From contig NZ_CP061913.1 in the NCBI RefSeq assembly GCF_019904175.1, forward strand, positions 9,114,001 through 9,178,000: DNA of 64,000 nucleotides, written 5' to 3'. The notes under the pieces are model-generated. The model was given only the letters and a program-made list of their open reading frames with translations, was not told the DNA's origin and did no database searches. The stretch is from Dactylosporangium vinaceum (GTDB lineage Bacteria; Actinomycetota; Actinomycetes; Mycobacteriales; Micromonosporaceae). The translations under genes were made by a program, and so were the position numbers. This document shows, piece after piece, positions 43,693-51,877 of the stretch; positions within the stretch are counted from its first letter, which is position 1; each line of letters opens with the position of its first letter.

Positions 43693-44562
43693 CTAGTTAC
43701 GCGAAGCTGACAGTCGTCCCGCAACATCATTGATCAGCAGCTGGCAAACGTCCATCATCTCCACGACGTAGCCGCGAACTTCCGAGGCATTTCGAGTGCG
43801 CTGAATTTCATCTAGCGGATCGCCGCTACTGCGTTCCCATGACCTCACAATGTCGAGGTCATGGGCCACCTCATTCCGGGCAATGAACGCCTTCTCAAGC
43901 GTCGAAGTCCTTGTTTTGGTTGCCTTGAGGCGTTTTCGAATATCTGGTTCGACAACACCGAGAGCGCCCGCCAGTTCTTCCAGTCTTTGCGTGGACTGCG
44001 CGCTGCCCGCCGTTAACGACTTTACCCAATTGTCGGCGAATACGTCGCGCGGAGAAGAGCCTGACCCCAGGAGAAACTTGACGAGAGCGGCCGGGCTTAC
44101 ACCAACACCACCCGCATCGGCGATAGCCCCCTCGGCGAAGGTGAATAGTTTCTCCTGCACCGCCCCATCAAAGTTCACTAATGCTGGAAGTGCGTCGGCA
44201 ATTAATGCCTTAAGCGCTCGGTCGAGCCCTGCGCCAGCGAACATGATGGCTGCTCGATAAAGATCCTGCGAGTCTGGGTGCAGGCTCTTCCGATCAAACT
44301 CCTTCAGGCCGAACTTCAACAGTCGATCAATTGCGTTGGCGTACACGAGCATATGGTCTGCGGCGTTTTCTGCCGCGCGCTTGGTGTTCTGGGCCTCGGT
44401 ACACTCTTCCGGTAGGTTGGAAGCCGGAGGTACGAGTTGACTTCGCAAGTCTGCCGGCATGTCCACTGTCAGGAAATTGTGCGCCGCCAAGTGCAAGGCT
44501 TCGTCGGCCAGATCAGTCACCATTAGAGCATACTTTTCCTCGTAGGGCCCGCACAAGCACAT
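43693..44562 (-). CDS. HEPN-motif protein, probable ribonuclease or its partner
   Basis: A 289-residue protein if started at ATG 44562; longer (44655) and shorter (44523, after GAGGAA) ATG starts are possible, but 44655 would leave no room for the divergent gene. It is largely helical. Near residue 230 it has FIARNEVAHDLDIV, where R-N-x3-H matches the HEPN ribonuclease signature. Base composition is visibly lower in GC than neighbours. It is divergent from a PIN-domain gene about 97 bases away, so two different RNA-cleaving folds sit back to back. Known HEPN proteins act as toxins or antiviral RNases; this specific pairing is inferred to be a defence or toxin module. Confidence 0.65.
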   Translation of the reverse strand: MCLCGPYEEKYALMVTDLADEALHLAAHNFLTVDMPADLRSQLVPPASNLPEECTEAQNTKRAAENAADHMLVYANAIDRLLKFGLKEFDRKSLHPDSQDLYRAAIMFAGAGLDRALKALIADALPALVNFDGAVQEKLFTFAEGAIADAGGVGVSPAALVKFLLGSGSSPRDVFADNWVKSLTAGSAQSTQRLEELAGALGVVEPDIRKRLKATKTRTSTLEKAFIARNEVAHDLDIVRSWERSSGDPLDEIQRTRNASEVRGYVVEMMDVCQLLINDVAGRLSASRN

Positions 44563-44658
44563 CGACGCTTGCCCTAGACTATCCGCGCGGGATCCCAGCG
44601 AGTTCGGGAGTTCCGGCGGATCTCGGATGGGTTGGTTAGGGCAGCAGGGAGACATTAT

Positions 44659-45606
44659 ATGGCGAACCGAGGGCTAGCTGATCAGTTTTCCCATCTCATT
44701 CCACCGACTACCGAAGACCAAGACTTGGCCATATCGGAAGGAATGGTCGCCGTGGACGCGAGCGTCCTTCTAACTCTATACCTATACGGCCCGGAAGCGC
44801 GAGCCAATTTCCTGTCAGTGCTAGCCAAATTGGGCGATAGGCTATGGTTGCCGCATCAGGCGGCGCTGGAGTTTTTCCGTAACCGACTTCTCATTATTGG
44901 CGAGCAGGGCAAGTCATATCGCGAAATGTCAGCAATAGTGCAGGCGTATGGCGCCGAAGCGCAAAAACTAGAAACGCGGGTACGGGCATTTTCTAATAGG
45001 GTAGGCCTGTCGGCATTCGATCGCGACCGCCTAATCGGCGTACTGGCGCCTGATATTGAGTCCGCAACCCAAATGCTAAACGATCTTGAGTCGACTCAAG
45101 AGGAATTCGACCCAGCCGCTCCGGATCCCGTCCTCCGTCAGTTAGAATCGGTTTTCGCCGGGAAGGTGGGCGAGCGTTACGGCGCGGGAGACCATGAGAA
45201 CGCAGTCAGGGAGGCGGAGAGACGGATCGAGGCCCGGACCCCGCCAGGCTACATGGACTCGAACAAGGAGAACTCGGCTGGAGACTACTTGCAATGGGCG
45301 CAAACCCTGACCGAAGCGTCCCGGAAAAAGCCGAGGTACCTGTTATTCGTTACGGGCGACCAGAAAGAGGATTGGGTGCTTAGGGTTCGCGGCAGAACGC
45401 TAGGGCCGCGCCCAGAGCTTGCACTCGAGGCGCAGCAACGCGCAGGCTGCCGACTCGTCATCGCTAGTCCGAATCAGTTTTTCCGCCTGGCAAGCGCGCA
45501 TTTGCACACCGAGATAAGTGAGGCAACTCTAGAAGAAGGTGAACGAGTTGCTGATCGCGTCAAAGACCTTGAGAAACGTCTAGGGCGACATTATCAACCC
45601 GAATGA
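44659..45606 (+). CDS. PIN-like domain protein (PIN_8/DUF4935 type)
   Basis: A 315-residue protein; AGGGAG seven bases before ATG 44659. The PIN core reads EGMVAVDASVLLTLYLYG with the first catalytic Asp33, LPHQAALEFFRNRLL with Glu71, and later YLLFVTGDQKEDWVLR with another acidic site, matching PIN-like RNase geometry. Helical regions between them (QAYGAEAQKLETRVRAFS and following) are typical of the longer PIN_8 family. Codon usage includes many AT-ending codons (cta, ata, aat) unlike the rest of the window, a sign of transfer. It likely cleaves RNA and functions with the divergent HEPN gene. Confidence 0.75.
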   Translation: MANRGLADQFSHLIPPTTEDQDLAISEGMVAVDASVLLTLYLYGPEARANFLSVLAKLGDRLWLPHQAALEFFRNRLLIIGEQGKSYREMSAIVQAYGAEAQKLETRVRAFSNRVGLSAFDRDRLIGVLAPDIESATQMLNDLESTQEEFDPAAPDPVLRQLESVFAGKVGERYGAGDHENAVREAERRIEARTPPGYMDSNKENSAGDYLQWAQTLTEASRKKPRYLLFVTGDQKEDWVLRVRGRTLGPRPELALEAQQRAGCRLVIASPNQFFRLASAHLHTEISEATLEEGERVADRVKDLEKRLGRHYQPE

Positions 45607-45928
45607 CTAACGTGGTGTTGCAGCGCAAGATTACCACTCGACGCCGCTGACGATTAACCTGCGCCGGCCGCGTTCGGTTAGCAGAGCGCGACGTAGCGGC
45701 TGCTGCCAGAGGCTCTGCGTATACTGCTTTTCGCAGGCTGTCGAGCGTCACGGCGTTTGATTCGGCTCGGATACTTTCTGCCGATGCTGCATAGCGGTGG
45801 ATCAGTCAACAGTCACCTGTGAGCCGAGTTTGAGTGGCACAACGACGCGCATGAAGCACCCGCGCGTGACGAGCTTGATCAGGTGTCCGCCTCTGCCGCC
45901 GTTCGTGCGCGGCAACCAAACAAGGTTG
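45607..45928. other. Intergenic region after the PIN gene
   Basis: 322 bases, lower GC at its left end and normal at its right. Short minus-strand frames near 45800-45990 have no supported function. No clear terminator or site was recognised; it probably includes the right border of the HEPN/PIN island. Confidence 0.4.
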
Positions 45929-46441
45929 TCACGGTCGGTCGCGGTGATGCTGGTCGGCCGGCTCGCGACTCTGCCGATGTGCGGGCGCACTTTCGCCCTC
46001 GAAATCGGTGTCGGGGTGCAGGAGCCGGGTCAGCGTCTGTCGCAGGTGTTCCATGTGGTCGCGGCCTACGATGTCCGCCCACGCTTCCTCGACCTGCTCG
46101 CCGGCCGCTCGCGAGGCCGGCCGGAGCGCCCGGCCTTTGTCGGTGAGAAAGATCAGGCTGGCTCGTCCGTCGTTGGGATCGGGACGCCGCGTCACGTGGC
46201 CCGAGGTCGTCAACAGGTCAACCGAGCTTGCCATTGACTGTTTGCGCACCTTGGCCAGTTGCGCCAGTTCACCGATCTGGATGCCCTCCGGCGGGACGAA
46301 CGGGATGACCTTCGCGTGTGCGGGGGTCAGACCGGAGACGCCATGCGCCTGCAGCGCGGCGTCCATGTCGGTTGCCCACTGCTGCGCGGCAAGGCGTAGC
46401 AGCAGTCCGAGAAGCGGCGTCGCGGATTCGTCCACCGACAT
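45929..46441 (-). CDS. MarR-family transcriptional regulator
   Basis: A 170-residue protein from ATG 46441. The MarR winged helix is clear: IGELAQLAKVRKQSMASSVD, LLTTSGHVTRRPDPNDGRAS (wing) and LIFLTDKGRAL. A short disordered tail follows. It is divergent from a second winged-helix gene, and the shared 64-base gap carries a palindrome (see operator), so autoregulation and control of the neighbour are likely. Confidence 0.9.
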   Translation of the reverse strand: MSVDESATPLLGLLLRLAAQQWATDMDAALQAHGVSGLTPAHAKVIPFVPPEGIQIGELAQLAKVRKQSMASSVDLLTTSGHVTRRPDPNDGRASLIFLTDKGRALRPASRAAGEQVEEAWADIVGRDHMEHLRQTLTRLLHPDTDFEGESAPAHRQSREPADQHHRDRP

Positions 46442-46454
46442 GATTGACAGCCTC

Positions 46455-46490
46455 CTGTCTAGTTTATAAGTTGGACAGACACCTGTCTAA
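46455..46490. promoter_or_regulatory. MarR-type operator
   Basis: A 24-base imperfect palindrome with CTGTC ... GACAG arms around a TTATAA centre (46455-46478), followed by a further CTGTCTA half-site at 46484-46490 that repeats the left arm. It occupies most of the gap between the two divergent regulator genes. Confidence 0.55.
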
Positions 46491-46505
46491 TCCTGGAGGA
46501 CGATC

Positions 46506-46955
46506 ATGACACAAGCAAGCAGGCTGCCCTTCGGCACCGCACTCGCGCTCGCCCAACGTGTGCTGACCGCCCCGCTCGTGGCGGTACTCAACGCCGAGGA
46601 CGTGACCATGCCGCAGTGGTTCACCCTCAACGCGCTCGGACTGCATGGCCCCACCCCGGCTCCGGTGCTGTCGGGTCTGCTCGCCACCAACGGCCTGGAC
46701 CCGGCAGCCGTCCAAGACCTCCTGACCACCCTGGAGGGCGCAGGACTCATCGAGCACGACGGCGTCGTGTCGCTGACCACAGCCGGCACCGCTCGATACG
46801 CCGAACTGCGCGACCGGATCGACGTGGTCACCACCCGGATCTTCGAACGGTTCGACGAGGCCCGCGTCGAAAGTGCTCGCATCTTGCTCCAAGAAATCGC
46901 TGAGACCGATCCCGAGCAGCTCACCCGTCATTCCGTCCAGGCCGGTCGCCCATGA
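46506..46955 (+). CDS. MarR-like winged-helix protein
   Basis: A 149-residue protein, ATG 46506 with GGAGGA seven bases upstream. The middle has a winged-helix pattern (PQWFTLNALGLHGPTPAPVL, LDPAAVQDLLTTLEGAGLIE, VVSLTTAGTARYAELRD) but is shorter in the recognition part than typical MarR. It overlaps the downstream membrane protein by four bases. A partner or ligand-binding role with that protein is possible. Confidence 0.75.
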   Translation: MTQASRLPFGTALALAQRVLTAPLVAVLNAEDVTMPQWFTLNALGLHGPTPAPVLSGLLATNGLDPAAVQDLLTTLEGAGLIEHDGVVSLTTAGTARYAELRDRIDVVTTRIFERFDEARVESARILLQEIAETDPEQLTRHSVQAGRP

Positions 46956-47479
46956 CGGAGCAGGGCCGCCCGGCAGATGAGGGCCCGGCCGGCGGAAACA
47001 TGCCGACCACCACGACACCGCTGACCCGCACGGTGATCGCCGGTGTCGCGGGTGGGCTCGCGTTCATCGTCGGCAACGTGCTCACATTCGGGCTGCTCGG
47101 CGGTTCGCAGCGCGGCCGGCAAGGGCTGCTGTTCGATCCGGACACTCAGCACCCGAAGGTCATCACCGTGTGGAAGGTACTCGAGCCGCTTCCTCGCGTC
47201 ATCGAAACACCCGCCTGTATTCTGACCGGCCTGCTCATATTCGGCATCGGCTACGCATTCCTATACCAATCGATCGCCACCGCGTGGCCGCGGGGCCTGC
47301 ACCGGCATGCCCTGCGACTCGCGGTCATCGTATGGCTCGCCGCCGCGTTCGCAGAGTTCATGGGACCGTTCAACGTCCTGCATGAACCCGTCCCGCTCGC
47401 CGCCCTGAGCTTGGGATTCTGGGCGTTGTCGGCACTCGCCGAGGCGTACGTGCTCGTCCGCGTCGCCCGCTGCTACTGA
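46952..47479 (+). CDS. Four-helix membrane protein, unknown function
   Basis: A 175-residue protein overlapping the previous stop (ATGA). After a polar ~25-residue start it has hydrophobic helices VIAGVAGGLAFIVGNVLTFG, ACILTGLLIFGIGYAFLY, LRLAVIVWLAAAFAEFMG and LAALSLGFWALSALAEAYVL, so about four transmembrane segments. No motif was recognised. Cotranscribed with the regulator and probably controlled by the same operator. Confidence 0.7.
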   Translation: MTEQGRPADEGPAGGNMPTTTTPLTRTVIAGVAGGLAFIVGNVLTFGLLGGSQRGRQGLLFDPDTQHPKVITVWKVLEPLPRVIETPACILTGLLIFGIGYAFLYQSIATAWPRGLHRHALRLAVIVWLAAAFAEFMGPFNVLHEPVPLAALSLGFWALSALAEAYVLVRVARCY

Positions 47480-47766
47480 GAAGTCCGCATCCGCGCACTG
47501 GGCGGTCGTCGTGACGGCGTTCGCCCATGCCGCGGATGATGCGTGCGGTAGATACCGGCGGCCGCTTTGGCACCATCGCGAGACGTCGCCATGTCGACGC
47601 CCCTATCTATGCCGTCCCAGCCTCACGGCGGCGTTGCATCGACAGTAAGCAGTCGACTCAAGCCCATGCCCAGATGGTCGAACGCGACGGCTTCGCGCAC
47701 AGGAGCCCACATGAGTACAACTACCGGATCTGCCGCCGTGCGGATGATCGTGCTAGCGTCGCCCCC

Positions 47767-48090
47767 GTGCGATCCGGGGTTGTGGTGGCGGGTTGTGCGC
47801 TCCTCATAGCCGTTCTCGGTAACGGGCTGGCCGATGTTGCAACATTCGTGGCAGCGCGGTTCGCCGGCGGCGCCCGGGGGTGCGATGTGGACCTCGACGC
47901 CGGCGGCCGGTTTGCGGTGCTGTTCGTCATCCTGTTGGTCTACCCTGCCGCCCACATCGTTCTCGGCGGCGTTGCCGCGGGCCTCTCTGCACTCGCACGG
48001 CCGGCGGCAAGTTACTGGGCCGTCCTCGGCGGTGCGTGGGTTCTGCTCGCCGTCGTCTCGATCGCGGCCGTGTTCTATCCCGGCTGCTGA
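47767..48090 (+). CDS. Small membrane protein
   Basis: A 107-residue protein from GTG 47767 (no clear ribosome site). It starts with VRSGVVVAGCALLIAVLGNG and contains two further hydrophobic stretches (FAVLFVILLVYPAAHIVLGG and YWAVLGGAWVLLAVVSIAAV), i.e. three or four helices. Longer in-frame starts would only add non-hydrophobic, low-quality sequence. Function unknown. Confidence 0.5.
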   Translation: MRSGVVVAGCALLIAVLGNGLADVATFVAARFAGGARGCDVDLDAGGRFAVLFVILLVYPAAHIVLGGVAAGLSALARPAASYWAVLGGAWVLLAVVSIAAVFYPGC

Positions 48091-48307
48091 GGCTCATCGG
48101 ACGGGTACCGCCCGTACCAGCCGTCCAGCGCCCGAGCCTGATACGAGCAAGATCGCGTGCGCACTCATGCCGCCGATCGCGCGCTGCGGTCGACGCGGAG
48201 ATCGTCAGGATTCGTGACAGCGGCCCGGTATGCCGATCCGCTGCCGCAGTGCTCGATCATGCCGATGACCGTGCGTTCGTTTCGCTCGTGTCGACCATGA
48301 TGGGCGT

Positions 48308-48973
48308 ATGGAGTTCGTGGAGGTCTGGCCGGTCGTCGGGCTGCAGGTCCGGACACCGGATGTCGAGTTGTTCGTTCCCGGCGAGGGCACGCTGGTGGAG
48401 GTCGCGCGGCTGGCCGCTGCCGGTATCTACGATCCGCAGAATCACTATCTGCCGCGCACGCCGGTCGGCGGATGGGAGGATTGTGAGTCCCCCGAAGCGG
48501 AGCGCCGGTTCCTGCGCTACTACTGGGCGGCCTTCGCCGACTGGCGACCGGAGCGGTGGAACCTCATGCTGGCCGCGAAGGTGGGTGGTGTGCTCGTCGG
48601 CGTGCAGGAGATCGGCGCGCAGGACTTCGCCGTCACGCGGGTGGTCTCCACGGGGTCGTGGATCGGCCGCGCATATCAACGGGCCGGACACGGCAAGGCC
48701 ATGCGCAGGGCTGTACTGCATCTCGCGTTCGCCGGCTTGGGCGCCGAGCGTGCGGACACCGCCGCCTGGGCGACAAATGAGCCCTCCTTGGCGGTATCGG
48801 CAGCGCTGGGCTATCAGCCCAACGGGACGACCACCCGGGCGGCCGAAGGTCGACGAGTGGACCAGATCAACCTCACGCTGCGGCGCGCAGATTGGCGAGG
48901 CTCGTCCGACGGCTGCAGCATCACCGGCCTGTCGCCCGGGGCACGTGCGATGCTGGGTGCGCCGATGCCGTGA
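48308..48973 (+). CDS. GNAT-family N-acetyltransferase
   Basis: A 221-residue protein with the GNAT layout: an N-terminal strand and helix, PERWNLMLAAKVGGVLVGV (beta-strands 2-3), the acetyl-CoA loop as GRAYQRAGHGKAMRRAVLHL (variant of RxxGxG/A), and TNEPSLAVSAALGYQPNG. Resembles RimJ/RimL-type acetyltransferases. Substrate unknown; no genes of a known pathway are adjacent. Confidence 0.85.
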   Translation: MEFVEVWPVVGLQVRTPDVELFVPGEGTLVEVARLAAAGIYDPQNHYLPRTPVGGWEDCESPEAERRFLRYYWAAFADWRPERWNLMLAAKVGGVLVGVQEIGAQDFAVTRVVSTGSWIGRAYQRAGHGKAMRRAVLHLAFAGLGAERADTAAWATNEPSLAVSAALGYQPNGTTTRAAEGRRVDQINLTLRRADWRGSSDGCSITGLSPGARAMLGAPMP

Positions 48974-49164
48974 ACCCGAGACGCGCCGGGGACCGCTGCC
49001 GCGGACCGCCGACCAAGCCCGCGTCAGCACCGGCCAGGATGCTCGCGCATGCCGCCGTTCGTGCATGGTGGCTTCCAAGCTTGACCACCCCCGGACCGGG
49101 TGTGCTCGTGCCGAGCTGCGGACTCGCACTGGTGCGAGGCGGAGGTGCGGCTGCTGGCTGAGCT

Positions 49165-50172
49165 TCAGGGCGTGACGTCCACCAGCACCTTGCCGACCGT
49201 GCCGTTCTCCACTGCCCGGTGAGCGTCGGCGGTGCGAAGCAGCGGGAAGCGGACCAGTGGCAGGCCGTGCTCCTCGCCGACCGGCAGGGCGGCGTCGCGG
49301 ACCGCTGCGGCTACGTCCTCGACGGCGGCGGCGCGCGCCTGCGGGCCGGCCGTGTAGAGCACCAGGAACTGCAAGCGCGTGTTCAGCACCATGTTCTGCC
49401 CCACGTTCAGCTCGACCGCCTGTCCGCCCTCGTTGGCGTAGGTCGCGATCGTGCCGCGGGTACGCAGCACGGCCAGGTCCAGCGCGAGGTTCGCGCCCAG
49501 CGCCACCTCTGCGACGATGTCGACGCCGTCCGGGGCGATCGCACGGATGGCGGCGGCCGGGTCGTCCTCGTGATAATTGATCACATGGTGGGCGCCGACT
49601 GCGGTGGCCAGCTTCGCCTTCTCCGGGCCGCTGACCGTGCTGATGACGGTGGCGCCGGCCCATCGGGCGAGCTGGATGACCGCGTGCCCGACCGCGCCGG
49701 CCCCGCCGGCGGCGAGCACGATGTTGCCGTCGAGTGCGCCGGGGTGCAGGCGGCGCGGCCCGTCCTCGGCGACGGTCAGTGCGCGGTGTGCGGTGAGCGC
49801 GGGCACGCCGAGCGAGGCGCCGACGTCGAAGCCGGCTTCGTCGGGCAGTGGCACGGCCTGGTTGGCGGGCACGACGGTGAACTCGGCGGCGGTGCCGGTG
49901 GGCCGCCCGGCGGCGGCCATGTACAGCCACACCCGTTGCCCGACCCGGCCCAGGTCGACGCCCTCACCCGCGGCGTCGATCACGCCGGCGCCGTCGAGGT
50001 GCGGGGTTATCTCAGGGAAGAGCTTGCGGTGGGCGTTGCCGGAGCGGGCCTGCCAGTCGGTCGGGTTGACGCCGGACACGGCGACGCTGAGCAGCGTGCG
50101 CTGGGGGTCGGTGGACTGGTCCGGGTCAGCGCCGCAGGCCGGGCACGGTGTCGGCGCGTCCGGACCGGTCAC
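49165..50172 (-). CDS. Zinc-type alcohol dehydrogenase-like quinone oxidoreductase, damaged 5' end
   Basis: The conserved part (from about 50100 down to 49165) is a quinone oxidoreductase-like MDR protein: SVAVSGVNPTDWQARSGN, the cofactor motif LAAGGAGAVGHAVIQLARWA, and the C-terminal VENGTVGKVLVDV. The usual first ~35 residues (MxAxxxxxxGGPEVL...) are missing. They are replaced by a TGPDAPTPCPACGADPDQ stretch with a CPACG motif; an in-frame GTG at 50172 could start translation there, giving 335 residues. Either the start region was lost by deletion or a new N-terminus was acquired. Activity is doubtful without the substrate-side strands. Confidence 0.65.
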   Translation of the reverse strand: MTGPDAPTPCPACGADPDQSTDPQRTLLSVAVSGVNPTDWQARSGNAHRKLFPEITPHLDGAGVIDAAGEGVDLGRVGQRVWLYMAAAGRPTGTAAEFTVVPANQAVPLPDEAGFDVGASLGVPALTAHRALTVAEDGPRRLHPGALDGNIVLAAGGAGAVGHAVIQLARWAGATVISTVSGPEKAKLATAVGAHHVINYHEDDPAAAIRAIAPDGVDIVAEVALGANLALDLAVLRTRGTIATYANEGGQAVELNVGQNMVLNTRLQFLVLYTAGPQARAAAVEDVAAAVRDAALPVGEEHGLPLVRFPLLRTADAHRAVENGTVGKVLVDVTP

Positions 50173-50428
50173 CGTCGGCGCTGAGCGGGCCCACCGGGCA
50201 ACGACGCGCTCGGCCACGGAGTCGAACCCATCGTCGGCCACGTCGAGCGGCCGCGCGGCGGGCGGGCCGCCGCGACGAGCCGGTCGGGGTCGTTCGCGAC
50301 CGCCGCCCGCGTCCTGGCCGCCTACGACCTCCTGCAACCGACTGACCGTGGCCGGTCCCGGTGGTCCCGGGCACGACGCCGTAAGCGAGACTGGGAGCAA
50401 TGCCGCTTCTACGATCTGGAGCTTTCCT
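50173..50428. other. Region between damaged oxidoreductase and cold-shock gene
   Basis: 256 bases. Plus-strand frame reads SRSGSFATAARVLAAYDLLQ then RDWEQCRFYDLELSYAAGDR, protein-like but unrecognised and overlapping the cold-shock start; it may be remnant sequence from the event that damaged the oxidoreductase. No operator or terminator was seen. Confidence 0.35.
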
Positions 50429-51388
50429 ATGCCGCAGGGGATCGTCCGCTGGTTCGACGCCGAACGGGGGTTCGGCTTCCTCGCGCCTGAGGACGGCTCG
50501 CCAGACGTGTTCGTGCACGCCTCCGAGATCGTGGGTGAAGGCGGCCCGAAGGTGCTCCGTGAGGGCCAGGCCGTCGAGTTCGAGGCCGGCGAGAACGACC
50601 GCGGTCCCCAGGCGCTGCGCGTGCGTGTCACCGCCGAGCAGGCCGCCGGCGGTGCCGTGGGCCTGCTCGGCACGGTCAACTGGTACGAACCGGCCAAGGG
50701 GTACGGGTTCGCCTCGCCGGACGGCGGTGGCCCTGACATCTTCGTGCACAGCTCGGCCATCGTGACCGGTGGTGTGGTCACCGACGGGCAGCGGGTGGCC
50801 TTCGTCGTCGTCGACGGCGAGCGCGGCCCGCAGGCCGCGCACGTGGTCCCGCTCGGTCCCGGGGCCGGCCTGTCCGCCACGGCCGGCGGTGCCGACGGGG
50901 CGGACGGAACCGTCTCCTGGTATGACGAGGACAAGGGCTTCGGCTTCATCGCTCCCGACTCCGGCGGCGGGGACGTCTTCGTCCACGCCCGGTCCCTGGT
51001 CGAGGGCCTCACCTGGCTGGACGAAGGCGACCGCGTGGCGTACGAGGTGGTCAGCGGCGACAAGGGCCCGCAGGCCCGCGATGTGCAGCTGGTCCGAGGG
51101 GCCGAGCCCGTACCGCCACCACGACGCCCGGCACCGGCCGGACCGGCACCCGCCAGGAGGGAGCCGCCGTCACGGGGCGCGCCCGCACGCGCGGGCGAGG
51201 GCGTCGTGGCACGTTACGACGGCGACCGCGGGTTCGGGTTCATCACCCCGGACGCCGGAGGTGACGACCTGTTCGTCCACGTGTCCGTGGTCGCAGGGTC
51301 GGAACCGCTGCAGCAGGGCGACCGGGTCCGGTACACGGTGCGTCAGAGCGACCGGGGTCCGCAGGCCGACCGCGTGGAGCGCCTCTGA
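50429..51388 (+). CDS. Protein of four tandem cold-shock domains
   Basis: A 319-residue protein; GGAG eight bases before ATG 50429. Four cold-shock (OB-fold) domains are visible, each with RNP1- and RNP2-like motifs: GFGFLAP/DVFVHAS (residues ~10-35), GYGFASP/DIFVHSS (~90-115), GFGFIAP/DVFVHAR (~170-195) and GFGFITP/DLFVHVS (~270-295). Each ends with a DRGPQA- or GDKGPQA-type strand. A Pro/Ala-rich linker (PPPRRPAPAGPAPARREPP) separates domains 3 and 4. Bacterial CspA-type proteins normally have one domain, so this is an RNA/DNA chaperone with multivalent binding. Single gene. Confidence 0.9.
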   Translation: MPQGIVRWFDAERGFGFLAPEDGSPDVFVHASEIVGEGGPKVLREGQAVEFEAGENDRGPQALRVRVTAEQAAGGAVGLLGTVNWYEPAKGYGFASPDGGGPDIFVHSSAIVTGGVVTDGQRVAFVVVDGERGPQAAHVVPLGPGAGLSATAGGADGADGTVSWYDEDKGFGFIAPDSGGGDVFVHARSLVEGLTWLDEGDRVAYEVVSGDKGPQARDVQLVRGAEPVPPPRRPAPAGPAPARREPPSRGAPARAGEGVVARYDGDRGFGFITPDAGGDDLFVHVSVVAGSEPLQQGDRVRYTVRQSDRGPQADRVERL

Positions 51389-51442
51389 CACCTCTGAACA
51401 CATGCTCATCTGCCGGGAAACGCCCGAGCAGCTTGGAGCGGG

Positions 51443-51598
51443 TCAATCCCGATCCGGGAGATCCTCGTCGCCGTCGAGCTCCCGCTCGACCTGTGCGGTG
51501 CGGTCGGCGCGCTCCTCCGACTCCTTCTTGAGCTGGTCGAACTCCTCGTCTGCCCGCTGGATTGGGTCGTTCACATTGGCGGCCTCTGACTCAGTCAT
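51443..51598 (-). CDS. Small charged hypothetical protein
   Basis: A 51-residue, very acidic helical protein from ATG 51598 (MTESEAANVNDPIQRADEEF, then QLKKESEERADRTAQVEREL, ending in DEDLPDRD). Short, highly charged proteins of this look are frequent in actinomycetes, and no function is assigned. A longer start at 51655 is less likely because the added part is basic and dissimilar. Confidence 0.55.
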   Translation of the reverse strand: MTESEAANVNDPIQRADEEFDQLKKESEERADRTAQVERELDGDEDLPDRD

Positions 51599-51877
51599 GC
51601 CCGGTTTCGTACCCGCAGTCCTGCGCCTACAAACGATTCGATCCGACCGGTTCACCTGCGTGAAATCTGCCGGGGCGCCGCCGCCTCGCGGAGGCGTTCG
51701 TGCCCGCGTCCGTACGTTCTGAAAGATCGCTGTGCTTCGGCTGCCCGAGTGCCGGCGGCTGGTGCCGGAAGCTCGCCAGTGGCGGTCAGCTCTTGCAATC
51801 GACGCGCCGTGGTCCTATGCGCCGCGTAGGTCCGGGAAGTGGTGGAACCGTGAGCCGTTCAGGTGATCGGCAGCGGT

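Noticed and set aside
45802..45990. Short minus-strand frame ending MRVVVPLKLGSQVTVD
   Set aside because: Overlaps the MarR gene end, no start signal or family; left out.
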